Shown here piece after piece: positions 30,604-39,302 of a stretch of DNA of 64,000 nucleotides. This DNA comes from Beduinella massiliensis (GTDB taxonomy: Bacteria > Bacillota > Clostridia > Christensenellales > Aristaeellaceae). Location: assembly GCF_900199405.1 (NCBI RefSeq), contig NZ_LT963430.1, positions 930,001 to 994,000 on the forward strand, read 5' to 3'. Every line of letters begins with the position of its first letter. Within the stretch, counting starts at the first letter, position 1. The notes under the pieces are model-generated. The model saw only the letters and a list, made by a program, of their open reading frames with translations. It made no database searches and had not been told where the DNA came from. The translations under genes and the position numbers were made by a program.

Positions 30604-33600
30604 TTGCCGCCATTTGCCCATCTTCACCTGCACACCGAATACAGCCTGCTGGACGGAGCCAACCGCATCGGCCCCCTGCTCGACCGCGTCAAGGAGCTGG
30701 GGATGGAGCACTGCGCCGTGACGGACCACGGCGTGATGTACGGCGTGGTGGACTTTTACGCAGAGGCGAAGAAGCGCGGCATTCACCCGGTCATCGGCTG
30801 CGAGGTCTACACCTGCGAGGACATGGACGAAAAGCACTCCGCCGCGCGCGAGTACAGCCACCTCATCCTGCTGTGCGAGAACCAGACGGGCTATAAAAAC
30901 CTCGTGAAGCTGGTGAGCGAGGGGTGGACGCGGGGCTTTTATTACAAGCCGCGTATCGACATGAAGCTGCTGCGCGGGCATACGGAGGGGCTCATCGCCC
31001 TCTCCGCCTGCCTGTCGGGCGACCTGCCCAAGCTGCTGCTGGACGGGCGCATGGACGACGCCTGCCGCCATGCGCTCAAGATGCAGGAGCTGTTCGGCAG
31101 GGGGAATTACTTCATCGAGATCATGGATCACGGCATCGCGGAGGAACGCCAGGTGCTGCCCCTGCTGGTGCAGGTGTCGGAGCGCACGGGCATCCCGCTC
31201 GTCGCGACCAACGACTGCCACTACCTGCGCCGCGAGGACGCCCGCGCGCAGGAGGTGCTCATGTGCATCCAGACCGGCAAGACGCTGGACGACGAGAACC
31301 GCATGCGCATCGACACGGAGGAGCTGTACGTCAAGTCGCCGGAGGAGATGGCCAGCGTCTTCCCCCAGTGGCCGCAGGCGCTCGCGCGCACGGTGGAGAT
31401 CGCCGCGCGCTGCGAGGTGACGTTCGACTTTAAGACCATTCACCTGCCCAGCTACCCCGTGCCGGAGGGGAAGACGGCGCTTTCCATGCTGCGCGAGCTT
31501 TGCGAGCAGGGGCTCGCGGAGCGATACGCGCCCGACAGGCAGGACGCGCGCGAGCGGCTCGAATACGAGCTTTCGGTCATCGAGTCCATGGGCTACGTCG
31601 ATTACTTCCTGATCGTCTGGGACTTCATCCACTACGCCAAGCAAAACGGCATCATGGTCGGCCCGGGCCGCGGCAGCGCCGCAGGCTCCATCGTCGCCTA
31701 CACGCTGGACATCACGACGCTGGACCCGCTGCGCTACAACCTGCTGTTCGAGCGCTTCCTCAACCCGGAGCGCATCTCCATGCCGGACATCGACGTGGAC
31801 TTCTGCTACGAGCGCAGGCAGGAGGTCATCGACTACGTCGCCCGCCGCTACGGCCAGGATCACGTCTCCCAGATCATCACGTTCGGCACCATGGCCGCGC
31901 GCGCGGTCGTGCGCGACGTGGGCCGCGCGATGGGCTATCCCTACGCCGAGGTGGACGCGGTCGCCAAGCTCATCCCCATGGAGCTGAACATGACGCTGGA
32001 CAAGGCGATGAAGGCGAACCCGGAGTTTCGGCGGCGCTACGAGGACGAGCCGCGCGTGAAGGCGCTGGTCGATACCTCGCTGACGCTGGAAGGCATGCCG
32101 CGCCACGCCTCCACGCACGCGGCGGGCGTGCTCATCACCCGGCAGCCGGTGACGGAGTACGTGCCCCTGCAGATGAACGACGACGTGGTGACGACCCAGT
32201 TCCCCATGGGTACCATCGAAAAGCTGGGCCTGCTCAAGATGGACTTTCTGGGCCTGCGCACGCTGACGGTCATCAGGGACGCGCTGGACATGCTGCGCGC
32301 GCGCGGCGTAGACCTGAGGCCGGAGGACATCCCGCTGGACGACCCGGCGGTGTACGAGATGATCTCAAACGGCGACACGGACGGCGTCTTTCAGCTCGAA
32401 TCCGGCGGCATGCGCAACTTCCTGCAGAACATGAAGCCGCAGACCTTCGAGGACATCATCGCCGCGATTTCGCTGTACCGCCCGGGCCCGATGGACACGA
32501 TCCCGCGCTACATCGAGTGCAAGCAGGACCCCTCGAAGATCGTGTACCTGCACGAAAAGCTGCGCCCCATCCTGGACGTGACCTACGGCTGCATGGTCTA
32601 TCAGGAGCAGGTCATGCAGATCGTGCGCGACCTGGCGGGCTATTCGCTGGGGCGCAGCGACCTGGTGCGCCGCGCGATGGCCAAGAAGAAGCACGACGTC
32701 ATGGCGCAGGAGCGCGAATACTTCATCCACGGCCTCGTGGAGGACGGCAGGGTGGTCGTGCCGGGCTGCGTGCGCGGCGGCGTCAGCGAGGAGATCGCGA
32801 TCAAGATCTTCGACGAGATGACGGCGTTCGCGTCCTACGCGTTCAACAAGCCGCACGCGGCCGCTTACGGCGTGGTCGCCGTGCAGACGGGCTATCTCAA
32901 GGTGCACTACCCGGTGGAGTTCTTCGCGGCGCTGATGAACTCTGTCGCGGGCAACGCCTCCAAGATCGCCATGTACACCCAGTATTGCCGCAAGCACGGC
33001 ATCGCCTTCCTGCCGCCGGACGTGAACCTGTCCGTGCGCAAGTTCAGCGCCTCGAAGGACGCGGACGGGCGCCCGGGCATCCGCTTCGGCCTGGGGGCGA
33101 TCAAGAGCTGCGGGGACAAGGCGATCGACGCCATCGTGCGCGAGCGCGAGGCGGGCGGGCCCTATCGGGATATTTACGACTTCTGCCGCCGGGTGGACAC
33201 CGACCAGGTGAACAAGCGCGTGGTGGAAAGCCTCGTCAAGGCGGGCGCGTTCGACCAGACGGGCGCGCGCCGGGCGCAGGTGATGGCCGTGTACGAGCGC
33301 GCGCTGGACGGCGCGGGCCGGTCGCGGCGGCAGAACATCGCCGGGCAGGTATCGCTCTTCGGGGAGATGCTGGACGACGCGCCGCCGCCCCTGCCGAACG
33401 TGCCGGAGTACCCGCTGCGGATGCTGCTGTCCATGGAGAAGGAAGTGACGGGCGTATACATCAGCGGGCACCCGCTGGACGAATACCGCAAGTCGCTCTC
33501 GCTGCTCAGGATGAACACCGGCCTGCTGGAGGACATGAAGGAGAGCCCGGACAAGGGGCTCTCGTGGGACGGCATGACGGTCAAGATGGGCGGCCTGCTG

Positions 33601-34185
33601 GCGGAGGTGCGCCAAAAGGCGACGAAGTCCGGCGGCATGATGGCGTTTGCGACGCTGGAGGATTTGACCGGCCAGATCGAGACGCTGGTCTTCCCGCGCG
33701 TCTACGAACGCACGGCGGCGGAGCTGGTGCCGGACACGGCGGTGGTGCTTTCCGGCCGCCTGTCCGTGCGCGAGGAGGAGGAGCCCAAGCTGCTGCTGGA
33801 CAGCGTGACGCCGCTGCTGCCCGACAGCCAGCAGGGGGCGGTGCTCTCCGAGACCGCGCAGGACGAGTTTGCGGGCATGCCCGTGCCGCCGCCCGCCTAC
33901 GAGCAGCAGCAGGAGCGCGTCTACAGGAACGACGAGCTGGACGCCGCGGAGCGCGCGGACCCGCCCGCGCCCAAGAAGCTGTTCCTGAAGCTGCCGGGCG
34001 AGGGGACGATCGCGGGGCTTACGCCGCTGCTCTCGCAGTACCCGGGCGAGCTGCCGGTGCTCTTCTTCCTGTCGGACCGGCGCGTGACGCTCAGCGCGCC
34101 CCGCGAGCTGTACGTTTCGCCGGATCACGGGCTCGTGCGCGCGCTGCGCGCGCGGCTGGGCGCCTCCTGCGTGGTGCTGAAGTAA
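30604..34185 (+). CDS. dnaE: DNA polymerase III alpha subunit, DnaE type
   Basis: I chose TTG 30604 because AGGAGG lies seven bases upstream and translation then begins directly at the PHP domain (HLHLHTEYSLLDG); 1193 residues. The polymerase core shows GPGRGSAAGSIVAY and the catalytic Asp395/Asp397 in PDIDVDF. Then come a helix-hairpin-helix region, an OB fold near TVKMGGLLAEVRQKATKSGG, and a C-terminal domain, as in DnaE1 enzymes. PolC-type exonuclease is absent. It extends DNA in the replisome. TATAAT at 30562-30567 suggests its own promoter. Confidence 0.95.
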   Translation: MPPFAHLHLHTEYSLLDGANRIGPLLDRVKELGMEHCAVTDHGVMYGVVDFYAEAKKRGIHPVIGCEVYTCEDMDEKHSAAREYSHLILLCENQTGYKNLVKLVSEGWTRGFYYKPRIDMKLLRGHTEGLIALSACLSGDLPKLLLDGRMDDACRHALKMQELFGRGNYFIEIMDHGIAEERQVLPLLVQVSERTGIPLVATNDCHYLRREDARAQEVLMCIQTGKTLDDENRMRIDTEELYVKSPEEMASVFPQWPQALARTVEIAARCEVTFDFKTIHLPSYPVPEGKTALSMLRELCEQGLAERYAPDRQDARERLEYELSVIESMGYVDYFLIVWDFIHYAKQNGIMVGPGRGSAAGSIVAYTLDITTLDPLRYNLLFERFLNPERISMPDIDVDFCYERRQEVIDYVARRYGQDHVSQIITFGTMAARAVVRDVGRAMGYPYAEVDAVAKLIPMELNMTLDKAMKANPEFRRRYEDEPRVKALVDTSLTLEGMPRHASTHAAGVLITRQPVTEYVPLQMNDDVVTTQFPMGTIEKLGLLKMDFLGLRTLTVIRDALDMLRARGVDLRPEDIPLDDPAVYEMISNGDTDGVFQLESGGMRNFLQNMKPQTFEDIIAAISLYRPGPMDTIPRYIECKQDPSKIVYLHEKLRPILDVTYGCMVYQEQVMQIVRDLAGYSLGRSDLVRRAMAKKKHDVMAQEREYFIHGLVEDGRVVVPGCVRGGVSEEIAIKIFDEMTAFASYAFNKPHAAAYGVVAVQTGYLKVHYPVEFFAALMNSVAGNASKIAMYTQYCRKHGIAFLPPDVNLSVRKFSASKDADGRPGIRFGLGAIKSCGDKAIDAIVREREAGGPYRDIYDFCRRVDTDQVNKRVVESLVKAGAFDQTGARRAQVMAVYERALDGAGRSRRQNIAGQVSLFGEMLDDAPPPLPNVPEYPLRMLLSMEKEVTGVYISGHPLDEYRKSLSLLRMNTGLLEDMKESPDKGLSWDGMTVKMGGLLAEVRQKATKSGGMMAFATLEDLTGQIETLVFPRVYERTAAELVPDTAVVLSGRLSVREEEEPKLLLDSVTPLLPDSQQGAVLSETAQDEFAGMPVPPPAYEQQQERVYRNDELDAAERADPPAPKKLFLKLPGEGTIAGLTPLLSQYPGELPVLFFLSDRRVTLSAPRELYVSPDHGLVRALRARLGASCVVLK

Positions 34186-34207
34186 AAGAGGGAACTGAAT
34201 GAAAGAA

Positions 34208-34243
34208 GCGGCCCGCAGAACGCAGAAGCGTTTTGCGGGCCGC
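34208..34243. terminator. Terminator hairpin between dnaE and the membrane-protein gene
   Basis: GCGGCCCGCA and TGCGGGCCGC pair with inner AACG/CGTT pairing. There is no long T-run. It lies between convergent genes. Confidence 0.7.
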
Positions 34244-34279
34244 GAATGTTTCAGCAAACCCTATGGCGTCCCGCCGGCC

Positions 34280-35836
34280 TCATGCGGGCGGACGGGCGCA
34301 CTTGTTGCGGGCCCACAGGAGCGTCTCCGCGAGCCCGTACGCCGCGTAGGGGAAGAGCATGACGTAGTAGGGCAGGATGTACATGGACTTAGCCTCGAAG
34401 AGCATGTGGTAGAGGCCGCCGCCGAAGATCGTGAGCGCGAGCGGCAGGTGCAGGAGCGTGCCGCGCCTGCGCAGACGCCAGAGCCCCACGGCGCCGAAAA
34501 GGTAGATCAGCGATTGAAAGGCGTTCATAAAGGCGGTGAGCGCCCGGCCGGGCGTGCCGTCGTAGACGGCGCGCACCCAGGGCGGTATGGGGCGCGCGTG
34601 CGCGCGGACTTCGCTGACCCAGATGCTTTCAAAGGTCGGCTCGGTCCATTGGCTGAGCAGCTTGTCGCCCAGGAAGGCGAACGCCCGGGCGGGATTTTGG
34701 GCAAAGCGCCAGAGGCTGTTGCGAATGCCCTCCAGGGAAGCGCGCCGGGTGGCCTGCGCGTCGCAGCCGGAGGCGTAGAACGTATCCACCCAGGAAGCGG
34801 TGTGCCAGCCTGCGGACCGTCCGTCTCCCTGACTGAGCCCCATCGCCAGCCAGGCAACCTGCGGCATGCCGGCCCCCAGGTCCGTTTGCGCCCGCGCCTC
34901 GTAGAGCGCGACGACGGCGCCCTGGGCGAGCAGCGGCAGGAGCAGCATGGCCGTTGCGGCAAGCGCCAAGGCGCGCCGCCGACGCGCGGCCGAAGGTGCG
35001 GCCGAAGGTGCGGCCGAAAGCGCGAGCGTGATCGCCATCGCGACCGCGGCGATGAGGCAGTTGTACTTGAGCAGCACGGCAGGGACGATCAGGACGAGCG
35101 AGAGGCATAGCGCCGCGCGCCGCCCATCCCGCAGGTAGGCGCAAAGCCGTTCCAGCGCCCAGAGCATGAGCGCGAGCGCTGGCAGGGTGCCGTAGACGAA
35201 CGTACACAGGAACGCCGGCTGCACGAGCCCCGCGAGGAGAAGGAGGAGCAGCACGCGCACCGAGCTATCTTCAAATAAGTGCGCGCTCAGGCGCAGAAGC
35301 GCCGCGTAGGCCGCCAAGAGGCAAAGGACGTTGAAGAGCTGCATCGCCCAAAGCACGGCATCCTCCCGAAAAAGGCGGGCGGCGGCCTCGAGCAGCGCGG
35401 TGTATCCGAGCTGAAAGGGGTATGCGCGAAAATAGCTGTTTGCGTCCGAAAGCGCGCTCAGGTTTCCGCGCGCGAACGCCAGCGCCGCGCTGTACAGGGA
35501 AAGAGAGTCGAACGCCGGCATCGCGCGAACGCGAAGCACCCACGCGGCTCCGAAGACCGCGGTAAAAGCGAACAGCAGCGCGGTCAGAAACCGCCGCGGC
35601 AGGCGATCAAGGCGGGGGTACAGCCCATAAAGCATCCCCGCCACGGCGCCGATGAACAGCACGTTCAGCCAGACGGGGTCCCAGCGATAGACGGTGTATT
35701 CGTAGAGGTAGTGAAGCGGGTCCGACGTATCGAGACGGCACGAGGCGGCAAGGGACGCCGCCGCCAGAAAGAAAAAGAGAACGCCCAGCACTGCGAAGAG
35801 CGCCTGCGCGGCGTGCGCGGAAAAGCTTTTGCGCAT
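34280..35836 (-). CDS. Polytopic membrane protein, glycosyltransferase 39/ArnT-like
   Basis: I chose ATG 35836 with AAGGAAGG nine bases upstream; 518 residues. The earlier open frame upstream has no coding character. There are about ten hydrophobic segments. A long first outer loop carries LDTSDPLHYLYEYTVYRWDP and AMPAFDSLSLYSAALAFARG, a layout like lipid-linked sugar transferases of the PMT/ArnT fold. A DE-type catalytic motif is not certain. A short Ala-Ser-Pro repeat, SAAPSAAPSAA, from a 12-base DNA repeat interrupts one cytoplasmic loop. It may add a sugar to a cell-wall polymer or protein. Confidence 0.65.
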   Translation of the reverse strand: MRKSFSAHAAQALFAVLGVLFFFLAAASLAASCRLDTSDPLHYLYEYTVYRWDPVWLNVLFIGAVAGMLYGLYPRLDRLPRRFLTALLFAFTAVFGAAWVLRVRAMPAFDSLSLYSAALAFARGNLSALSDANSYFRAYPFQLGYTALLEAAARLFREDAVLWAMQLFNVLCLLAAYAALLRLSAHLFEDSSVRVLLLLLLAGLVQPAFLCTFVYGTLPALALMLWALERLCAYLRDGRRAALCLSLVLIVPAVLLKYNCLIAAVAMAITLALSAAPSAAPSAARRRRALALAATAMLLLPLLAQGAVVALYEARAQTDLGAGMPQVAWLAMGLSQGDGRSAGWHTASWVDTFYASGCDAQATRRASLEGIRNSLWRFAQNPARAFAFLGDKLLSQWTEPTFESIWVSEVRAHARPIPPWVRAVYDGTPGRALTAFMNAFQSLIYLFGAVGLWRLRRRGTLLHLPLALTIFGGGLYHMLFEAKSMYILPYYVMLFPYAAYGLAETLLWARNKCARPPA

Positions 35837-35995
35837 GGGCTGTTCACCTTCCTTTTGTATGGACTGCAATTCATCATAAGGCAAGGGCGAATGCTTGTCA
35901 AGAATCACGACGATGCCCAAGGTGGAGCGGTGAAATGAAAATGTACGCATCTGCGCGTTTTCATCAATTTTCCGCAACAGGAACGCGAGATTTGC

Positions 35996-36024
35996 TTGAC
36001 AGGGAGCCGCAAGACCTGTATACT
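35996..36024 (+). promoter_or_regulatory. Promoter of the rpmH operon
   Basis: TTGACA (35996-36001) and TATACT (36019-36024) have a 17-base spacer, about 90 bases before rpmH. Confidence 0.8.
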
Positions 36025-36114
36025 TAAATAGCTTATTGTGGGTTCGAGCGCCGTACCGGCGGCGCGAGTCCAAATATAGATTCGCTGATTATGATAGAAG
36101 GAGTGGAAGATCCT

Positions 36115-36249
36115 ATGTTCAGAACGTATCAGCCCAAGACGCGCCAGCGCGCGAAGGTGCATGGTTTCCGCGCCCGTATGTCCACGAAGAACGGCCGCCG
36201 CGTTCTCGCTGCCCGCCGTCGTCGTGGCCGCGCGAAGCTCACCGTCTGA
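36115..36249 (+). CDS. rpmH: 50S ribosomal protein L34
   Basis: The 44-residue product [20 protein letters not shown]... is Arg/Lys-rich and matches the L34 pattern, including [20 protein letters not shown] and the ending [16 protein letters not shown] lies about 15 bases upstream of the ATG. It binds 23S rRNA in the large subunit and heads the conserved rpmH-rnpA-yidD-yidC-jag series. Confidence 0.97.
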   Translation: MFRTYQPKTRQRAKVHGFRARMSTKNGRRVLAARRRRGRAKLTV

Positions 36250-36275
36250 TTTTGCGCGCCCGGTAACTTTGCATT

Positions 36276-36329
36276 CCGCCCCCGTGCGCTCCACGCGCAT
36301 GGGGCGGCGGCGCCGGTTTCACCCGGCGC
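36276..36329 (+). repeat. Two adjacent hairpins between rpmH and rnpA
   Basis: CCGCCCC (36276-36282) pairs with GGGGCGG (36301-36307), and GCGCCGG pairs with CCGGCGC (36310-36329). No T-run follows either. They may stabilise or process the message. The 207-base gap otherwise holds no gene. Confidence 0.45.
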
Positions 36330-36456
36330 ATCTGCCCGGCCCGTCGCAAGCGTTGACATCTGCGCAAGCGGCGCGGCCCTTTTTATTATGCAAACGGCGT
36401 CGTCGGCGCCGCGAAATCGAATGCGCCGCTCGTTTGCGGCGTCTGGGAGGGCTGTT

Positions 36457-36795
36457 ATGAAACGAATGTACAGCCTGAGAAAGAACAGCCAGTTCCAGTT
36501 CGTCTACCGGCGCGGGAAGTCCTATGCCTGCCGTGAGCTCGTGCTGCTGTTCGTGCGCGGTTCCAAGCTGCAGGTCGGCTTTTCCGTCAGCAAGAAGGTC
36601 GGGAAAGCCGTCGTGCGCAACCGCGTAAAGCGCAGGCTGCGGGAGGCATTCTCCCCGCAGATTCCCAACCTGAAGTGCGGGCAGTACGTCTTTGTCGCCC
36701 GCGAAGCCGCCGCCAGGGCGGACTTCGCGCATCTGCAGCGCTCGATGTGTTACCTGCTCAGAAAGCAGGGCCTGTATCGCGAGGAAGCAAAATGA
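36457..36795 (+). CDS. rnpA: Ribonuclease P protein component
   Basis: ATG 36457 has GGGAGGG seven bases upstream; 112 residues. The RNR signature is clear: [18 protein letters not shown], preceded by [19 protein letters not shown]. The basic protein binds RNase P RNA and helps 5' maturation of tRNA. Its stop overlaps the yidD start (ATGA). Confidence 0.97.
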   Translation: MKRMYSLRKNSQFQFVYRRGKSYACRELVLLFVRGSKLQVGFSVSKKVGKAVVRNRVKRRLREAFSPQIPNLKCGQYVFVAREAAARADFAHLQRSMCYLLRKQGLYREEAK

Positions 36796-37001
36796 AACGT
36801 ATCCTGCTGTGGCTGATCCGGTTCTACCAGCGGAGAATCAGCCCAGGGTTGCCGCCGTCGTGCCGCTTCGTGCCGACGTGTTCCGAGTATGCGCGCCAGG
36901 CGATCGAAAAGTACGGCGCGCTCAAGGGGACGTACCTGGCGGTGCGCAGGCTGCTCAAGTGCCACCCCTTCCATCCGGGCGGGTACGATCCCGTCCCCTG
37001 A
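36792..37001 (+). CDS. yidD: Membrane protein insertion efficiency factor
   Basis: This 69-residue protein opens [20 protein letters not shown] and contains the family core [21 protein letters not shown] and [14 protein letters not shown]. It is a small membrane-associated helper of YidC-dependent insertion. Its start overlaps rnpA by four bases. Confidence 0.97.
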   Translation: MKRILLWLIRFYQRRISPGLPPSCRFVPTCSEYARQAIEKYGALKGTYLAVRRLLKCHPFHPGGYDPVP

Positions 37002-37088
37002 AAATGCTTTCCCCTCGGAGCGCGCGGGATGCTCCCGCGCCCCGGGACTTTTGATGAACAGATTGAACTAAGGGAGGATTACCCCCGC

Positions 37089-38093
37089 ATGAACGTATTC
37101 AACGGTCTGCTGCTGTCGATCATTCAGGTGATTTACAAGATCATCCCCGACTACGGATGGTCGATCATCGTCTTTACGCTGCTGGTAAAGCTGTGCCTGA
37201 CGCCCCTTGACCTCAAGAGCCGCCGCTCCATGAAGCGCATGTCCGACCTGAACCCCAAGCTGGAGGCCCTCAAGAAGAAGTACGGAGCCGACCAGGAAAA
37301 GTACAACCAGAAGATGCAGGAGCTGTACGCCAAGGAGAAGATCAACCCGCTCTCCGGCTGTCTGCCGATGCTGATCTCCATGCCGATCCTGTTCGCCATG
37401 TTCTACGCGATGCGCACCATCGCCAACGAGGAGCTGGTGCGCCAGTTCCTGACCTTTAAGGCCAATCCCGCCATGGACGTGAGCGCGCTCGCGCAGCCCT
37501 TCCTGTGGATCAAGAACCTGTGGATGCCCGACACGCCGTTCGCCACGGTGCTGCCGGATATGACCAGCCTGCAGGGCGTCGCCCTGGAGACGTGGAACGC
37601 GGTCAGCCAGCGCCTGTTCACGCAGGGCGTGATTCCGGAGGCGCTGAACCTTGCCAACAAAGAAGCGCTCGATACTTTTATGAAAACTGTCGTCGCGCCG
37701 TTTATCGCCTCGGCCGATTACGCCCCGCACGTCGCGGCCCTCTCGCCGTCGCTGGCTAACCTGAACTTCATCCTCTTCCGCCTGACGGTGTTCAAGGATT
37801 TCAACGGCCTGTTCATCCTGCCCGCGCTGGCCATCGTCTCCCAGATCGGCATGACGAAGATCACCGGCCAGCAAAACGCGCAGCCCGCGGCCCAGGGGCA
37901 GCCGAACATGAACATGATGACCTGGATGTTCGCGATCATGTCGCTGATCTTCTGTACCACGTCCAGCGCCGCGTTCGCGCTGTACTGGGTGTTCTCCAAC
38001 GTCTTTGCCATGGTTCAGCAGATTGCCTTTGCCAAGTATTTTGAATGGCAGGACCGCAAGGCCGCCATTGCTGAGGAGGTCGGCATCAAATGA
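37089..38093 (+). CDS. yidC: Membrane protein insertase YidC/SpoIIIJ type
   Basis: I chose ATG 37089 after GGGAGG; 334 residues. The typical five-helix core is present: GWSIIVFTLLVKLCLTPLDL with its conserved Arg-rich SRRSMKRM loop, and NPLSGCLPMLISMPILFAMF. An extended segment of about 80 residues lies between helices 2 and 3. The large periplasmic domain of Gram-negative YidC is absent, as expected in Firmicutes. It inserts membrane proteins, alone or with Sec. The jag start overlaps its stop by four bases. Confidence 0.95.
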   Translation: MNVFNGLLLSIIQVIYKIIPDYGWSIIVFTLLVKLCLTPLDLKSRRSMKRMSDLNPKLEALKKKYGADQEKYNQKMQELYAKEKINPLSGCLPMLISMPILFAMFYAMRTIANEELVRQFLTFKANPAMDVSALAQPFLWIKNLWMPDTPFATVLPDMTSLQGVALETWNAVSQRLFTQGVIPEALNLANKEALDTFMKTVVAPFIASADYAPHVAALSPSLANLNFILFRLTVFKDFNGLFILPALAIVSQIGMTKITGQQNAQPAAQGQPNMNMMTWMFAIMSLIFCTTSSAAFALYWVFSNVFAMVQQIAFAKYFEWQDRKAAIAEEVGIK

Positions 38094-39169
38094 CCACGCG
38101 TGAGTTCTCGGCCAAAACCACCGAGGAGGCGATCAGCGAGGGCTTAAAACAGCTCGGCTGTACGCTGTCGGACGTCAAAGTGGAAGTGCTCGACGAGGGA
38201 GCCAAGGGCCTGTTCGGTCTGTTCGGATCCAAGCCTGCCCGCGTCCGCCTGACGGTGAAGCGCGAGGAGGACGAGGACGACGGCATGTCCGACATCCTGA
38301 GTTCCCTCACGCTCAACCCGCAGCAGCAGCGCCGTCAGCGTCCGGCTCGTCCGGAGCCCGCGCCGAAGGCGGAGCCCGCACCGAGGGCAGAACCCGCACC
38401 GAGGGCGGAGTCCGTCGCGAAGGCGGAACCCGCGGCGAAGGCGGAACCCGCACCGAGGGCGGAGCCCGCGCCGAAGGCGGAACCCGCCGCGAAGGCGGAG
38501 TCTGCGGCGAAGGCGGAACCCGCCGCAAGGAGCGAATCCGCAGAGCGGCCGCGCAGCGCGGACAGGCCGCGCGGACAGCGCGGACGCGGCCCGCGCGCAC
38601 CCCGGCCGGAGGGGGCCGCGCAGCGTCCCGAGCCGGTCATGCGCAAGGAGGCCGAGCTGCCCAGCGAACCGCCGGTGATGCACGACCCGCAGACGCCGGA
38701 GGGCCGCGCGCAGAAGTTCCTGATGGACGTGACGAACCTGATGGGCGTGCCCGTCAGCGTATACGTGGACAAGAACGAGGACGGCAGCCTGTACGTGCGC
38801 ATGGTGGGCGACACGCTGGGCATTTTGATCGGCAGGCGGGGCGAGACGCTGGACGCGCTGCAGTATCTGGCGAGCCTGCAGGTGAACAAGGGCCGCGAGG
38901 GCTACATCCGCGTCACGCTGGACACCGAGAACTACCGCGCCAAACGCGAGGAATCCCTGCGCCGGCTGGCGGCGCGCATGGCGCAGCGCGCCGTGAAGAC
39001 GGGCCGCAAGGTCGTCCTGGAGCCGATGAACCCCTACGAGCGGCGCGTGCTGCACGCCTCGCTGCAAAACCACCCGAACGTCACGACGCACAGCGAGGGC
39101 GAGGAACCCAACCGTCACGTCGTCATCACGCTCAAGGGCAAGGAAGAGCGCCCGGAAGAGAGCAAGTAA
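38090..39169 (+). CDS. jag: RNA-binding protein Jag/KhpB with expanded Ala-Pro-Glu linker
   Basis: The 359 residues begin with a Jag-N domain (1-60, EFSAKTTEEAISEGLKQLGC, then GAKGLFGLFG). A linker (about 85-190) is made largely of 6-residue units such as EPAPRA/EPAAKA and then Arg-rich sequence. A KH domain (GDTLGILIGRRGETLDAL) and an R3H domain (NPYERRVLHASL) follow. KhpB proteins bind RNA and regulate cell division and elongation. The linker is much longer than usual and its DNA is an 18-base-type repeat. Confidence 0.93.
   Translation: MTTREFSAKTTEEAISEGLKQLGCTLSDVKVEVLDEGAKGLFGLFGSKPARVRLTVKREEDEDDGMSDILSSLTLNPQQQRRQRPARPEPAPKAEPAPRAEPAPRAESVAKAEPAAKAEPAPRAEPAPKAEPAAKAESAAKAEPAARSESAERPRSADRPRGQRGRGPRAPRPEGAAQRPEPVMRKEAELPSEPPVMHDPQTPEGRAQKFLMDVTNLMGVPVSVYVDKNEDGSLYVRMVGDTLGILIGRRGETLDALQYLASLQVNKGREGYIRVTLDTENYRAKREESLRRLAARMAQRAVKTGRKVVLEPMNPYERRVLHASLQNHPNVTTHSEGEEPNRHVVITLKGKEERPEESK
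38355..38530 (+). repeat. Imperfect tandem repeat coding the Jag linker
   Basis: Repeated units near GCGGAACCCGCACCGAGG/GCGGAACCCGCCGCGAAG alternate without frame loss. They probably expand and contract in whole units. Confidence 0.75.
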
Positions 39170-39191
39170 GAAGTTTTCTGAATCCATCGAA

Positions 39192-39228
39192 AAGCTGCGC
39201 GCGGGTTGTGTCCGCGCGCAGCTTTTCT
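39192..39228 (+). terminator. Terminator of the rpmH operon
   Basis: AAGCTGCGCGCGG and CCGCGCGCAGCTT form a perfect 13-bp stem with 7-base loop, then TTCTTC. Confidence 0.85.
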
Positions 39229-39244
39229 TCGTTATAAATGACAG

Positions 39245-39273
39245 CGCCGCGCCGCCGCATAAGCGGCAGCGCG
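39245..39273 (-). terminator. Hairpin after the propeller/solute-binding gene
   Basis: GCCGCGC(C)GCCGC and GCGGC(A)GCGCGGC pair with one mismatch around ATAA, just past the minus-strand stop. It lacks a clear T-run. Confidence 0.55.
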
Positions 39274-39302
39274 GCTTCGTCTGTTCAATGTAGACAGTTC
39301 GA

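Noticed and set aside
29047-32118. Very long minus-strand open frame (1023 codons) opposite aspS and dnaE, and similar ones at 12690-14996, 23196-25031, 32365-34257 and 55215-57761
   Set aside because: They are antisense shadows in GC-rich DNA; the opposite strand encodes clear conserved families, and the antisense products are His/Arg/Val-rich without domains.
35837-36114. Replication origin next to rpmH
   Set aside because: No cluster of DnaA boxes (TTATCCACA-like) or dnaA gene is seen.
38355-38530. CRISPR-like or mobile repeat
   Set aside because: The repeats are in-frame coding units of the Jag linker; no spacers or cas genes exist in the window.
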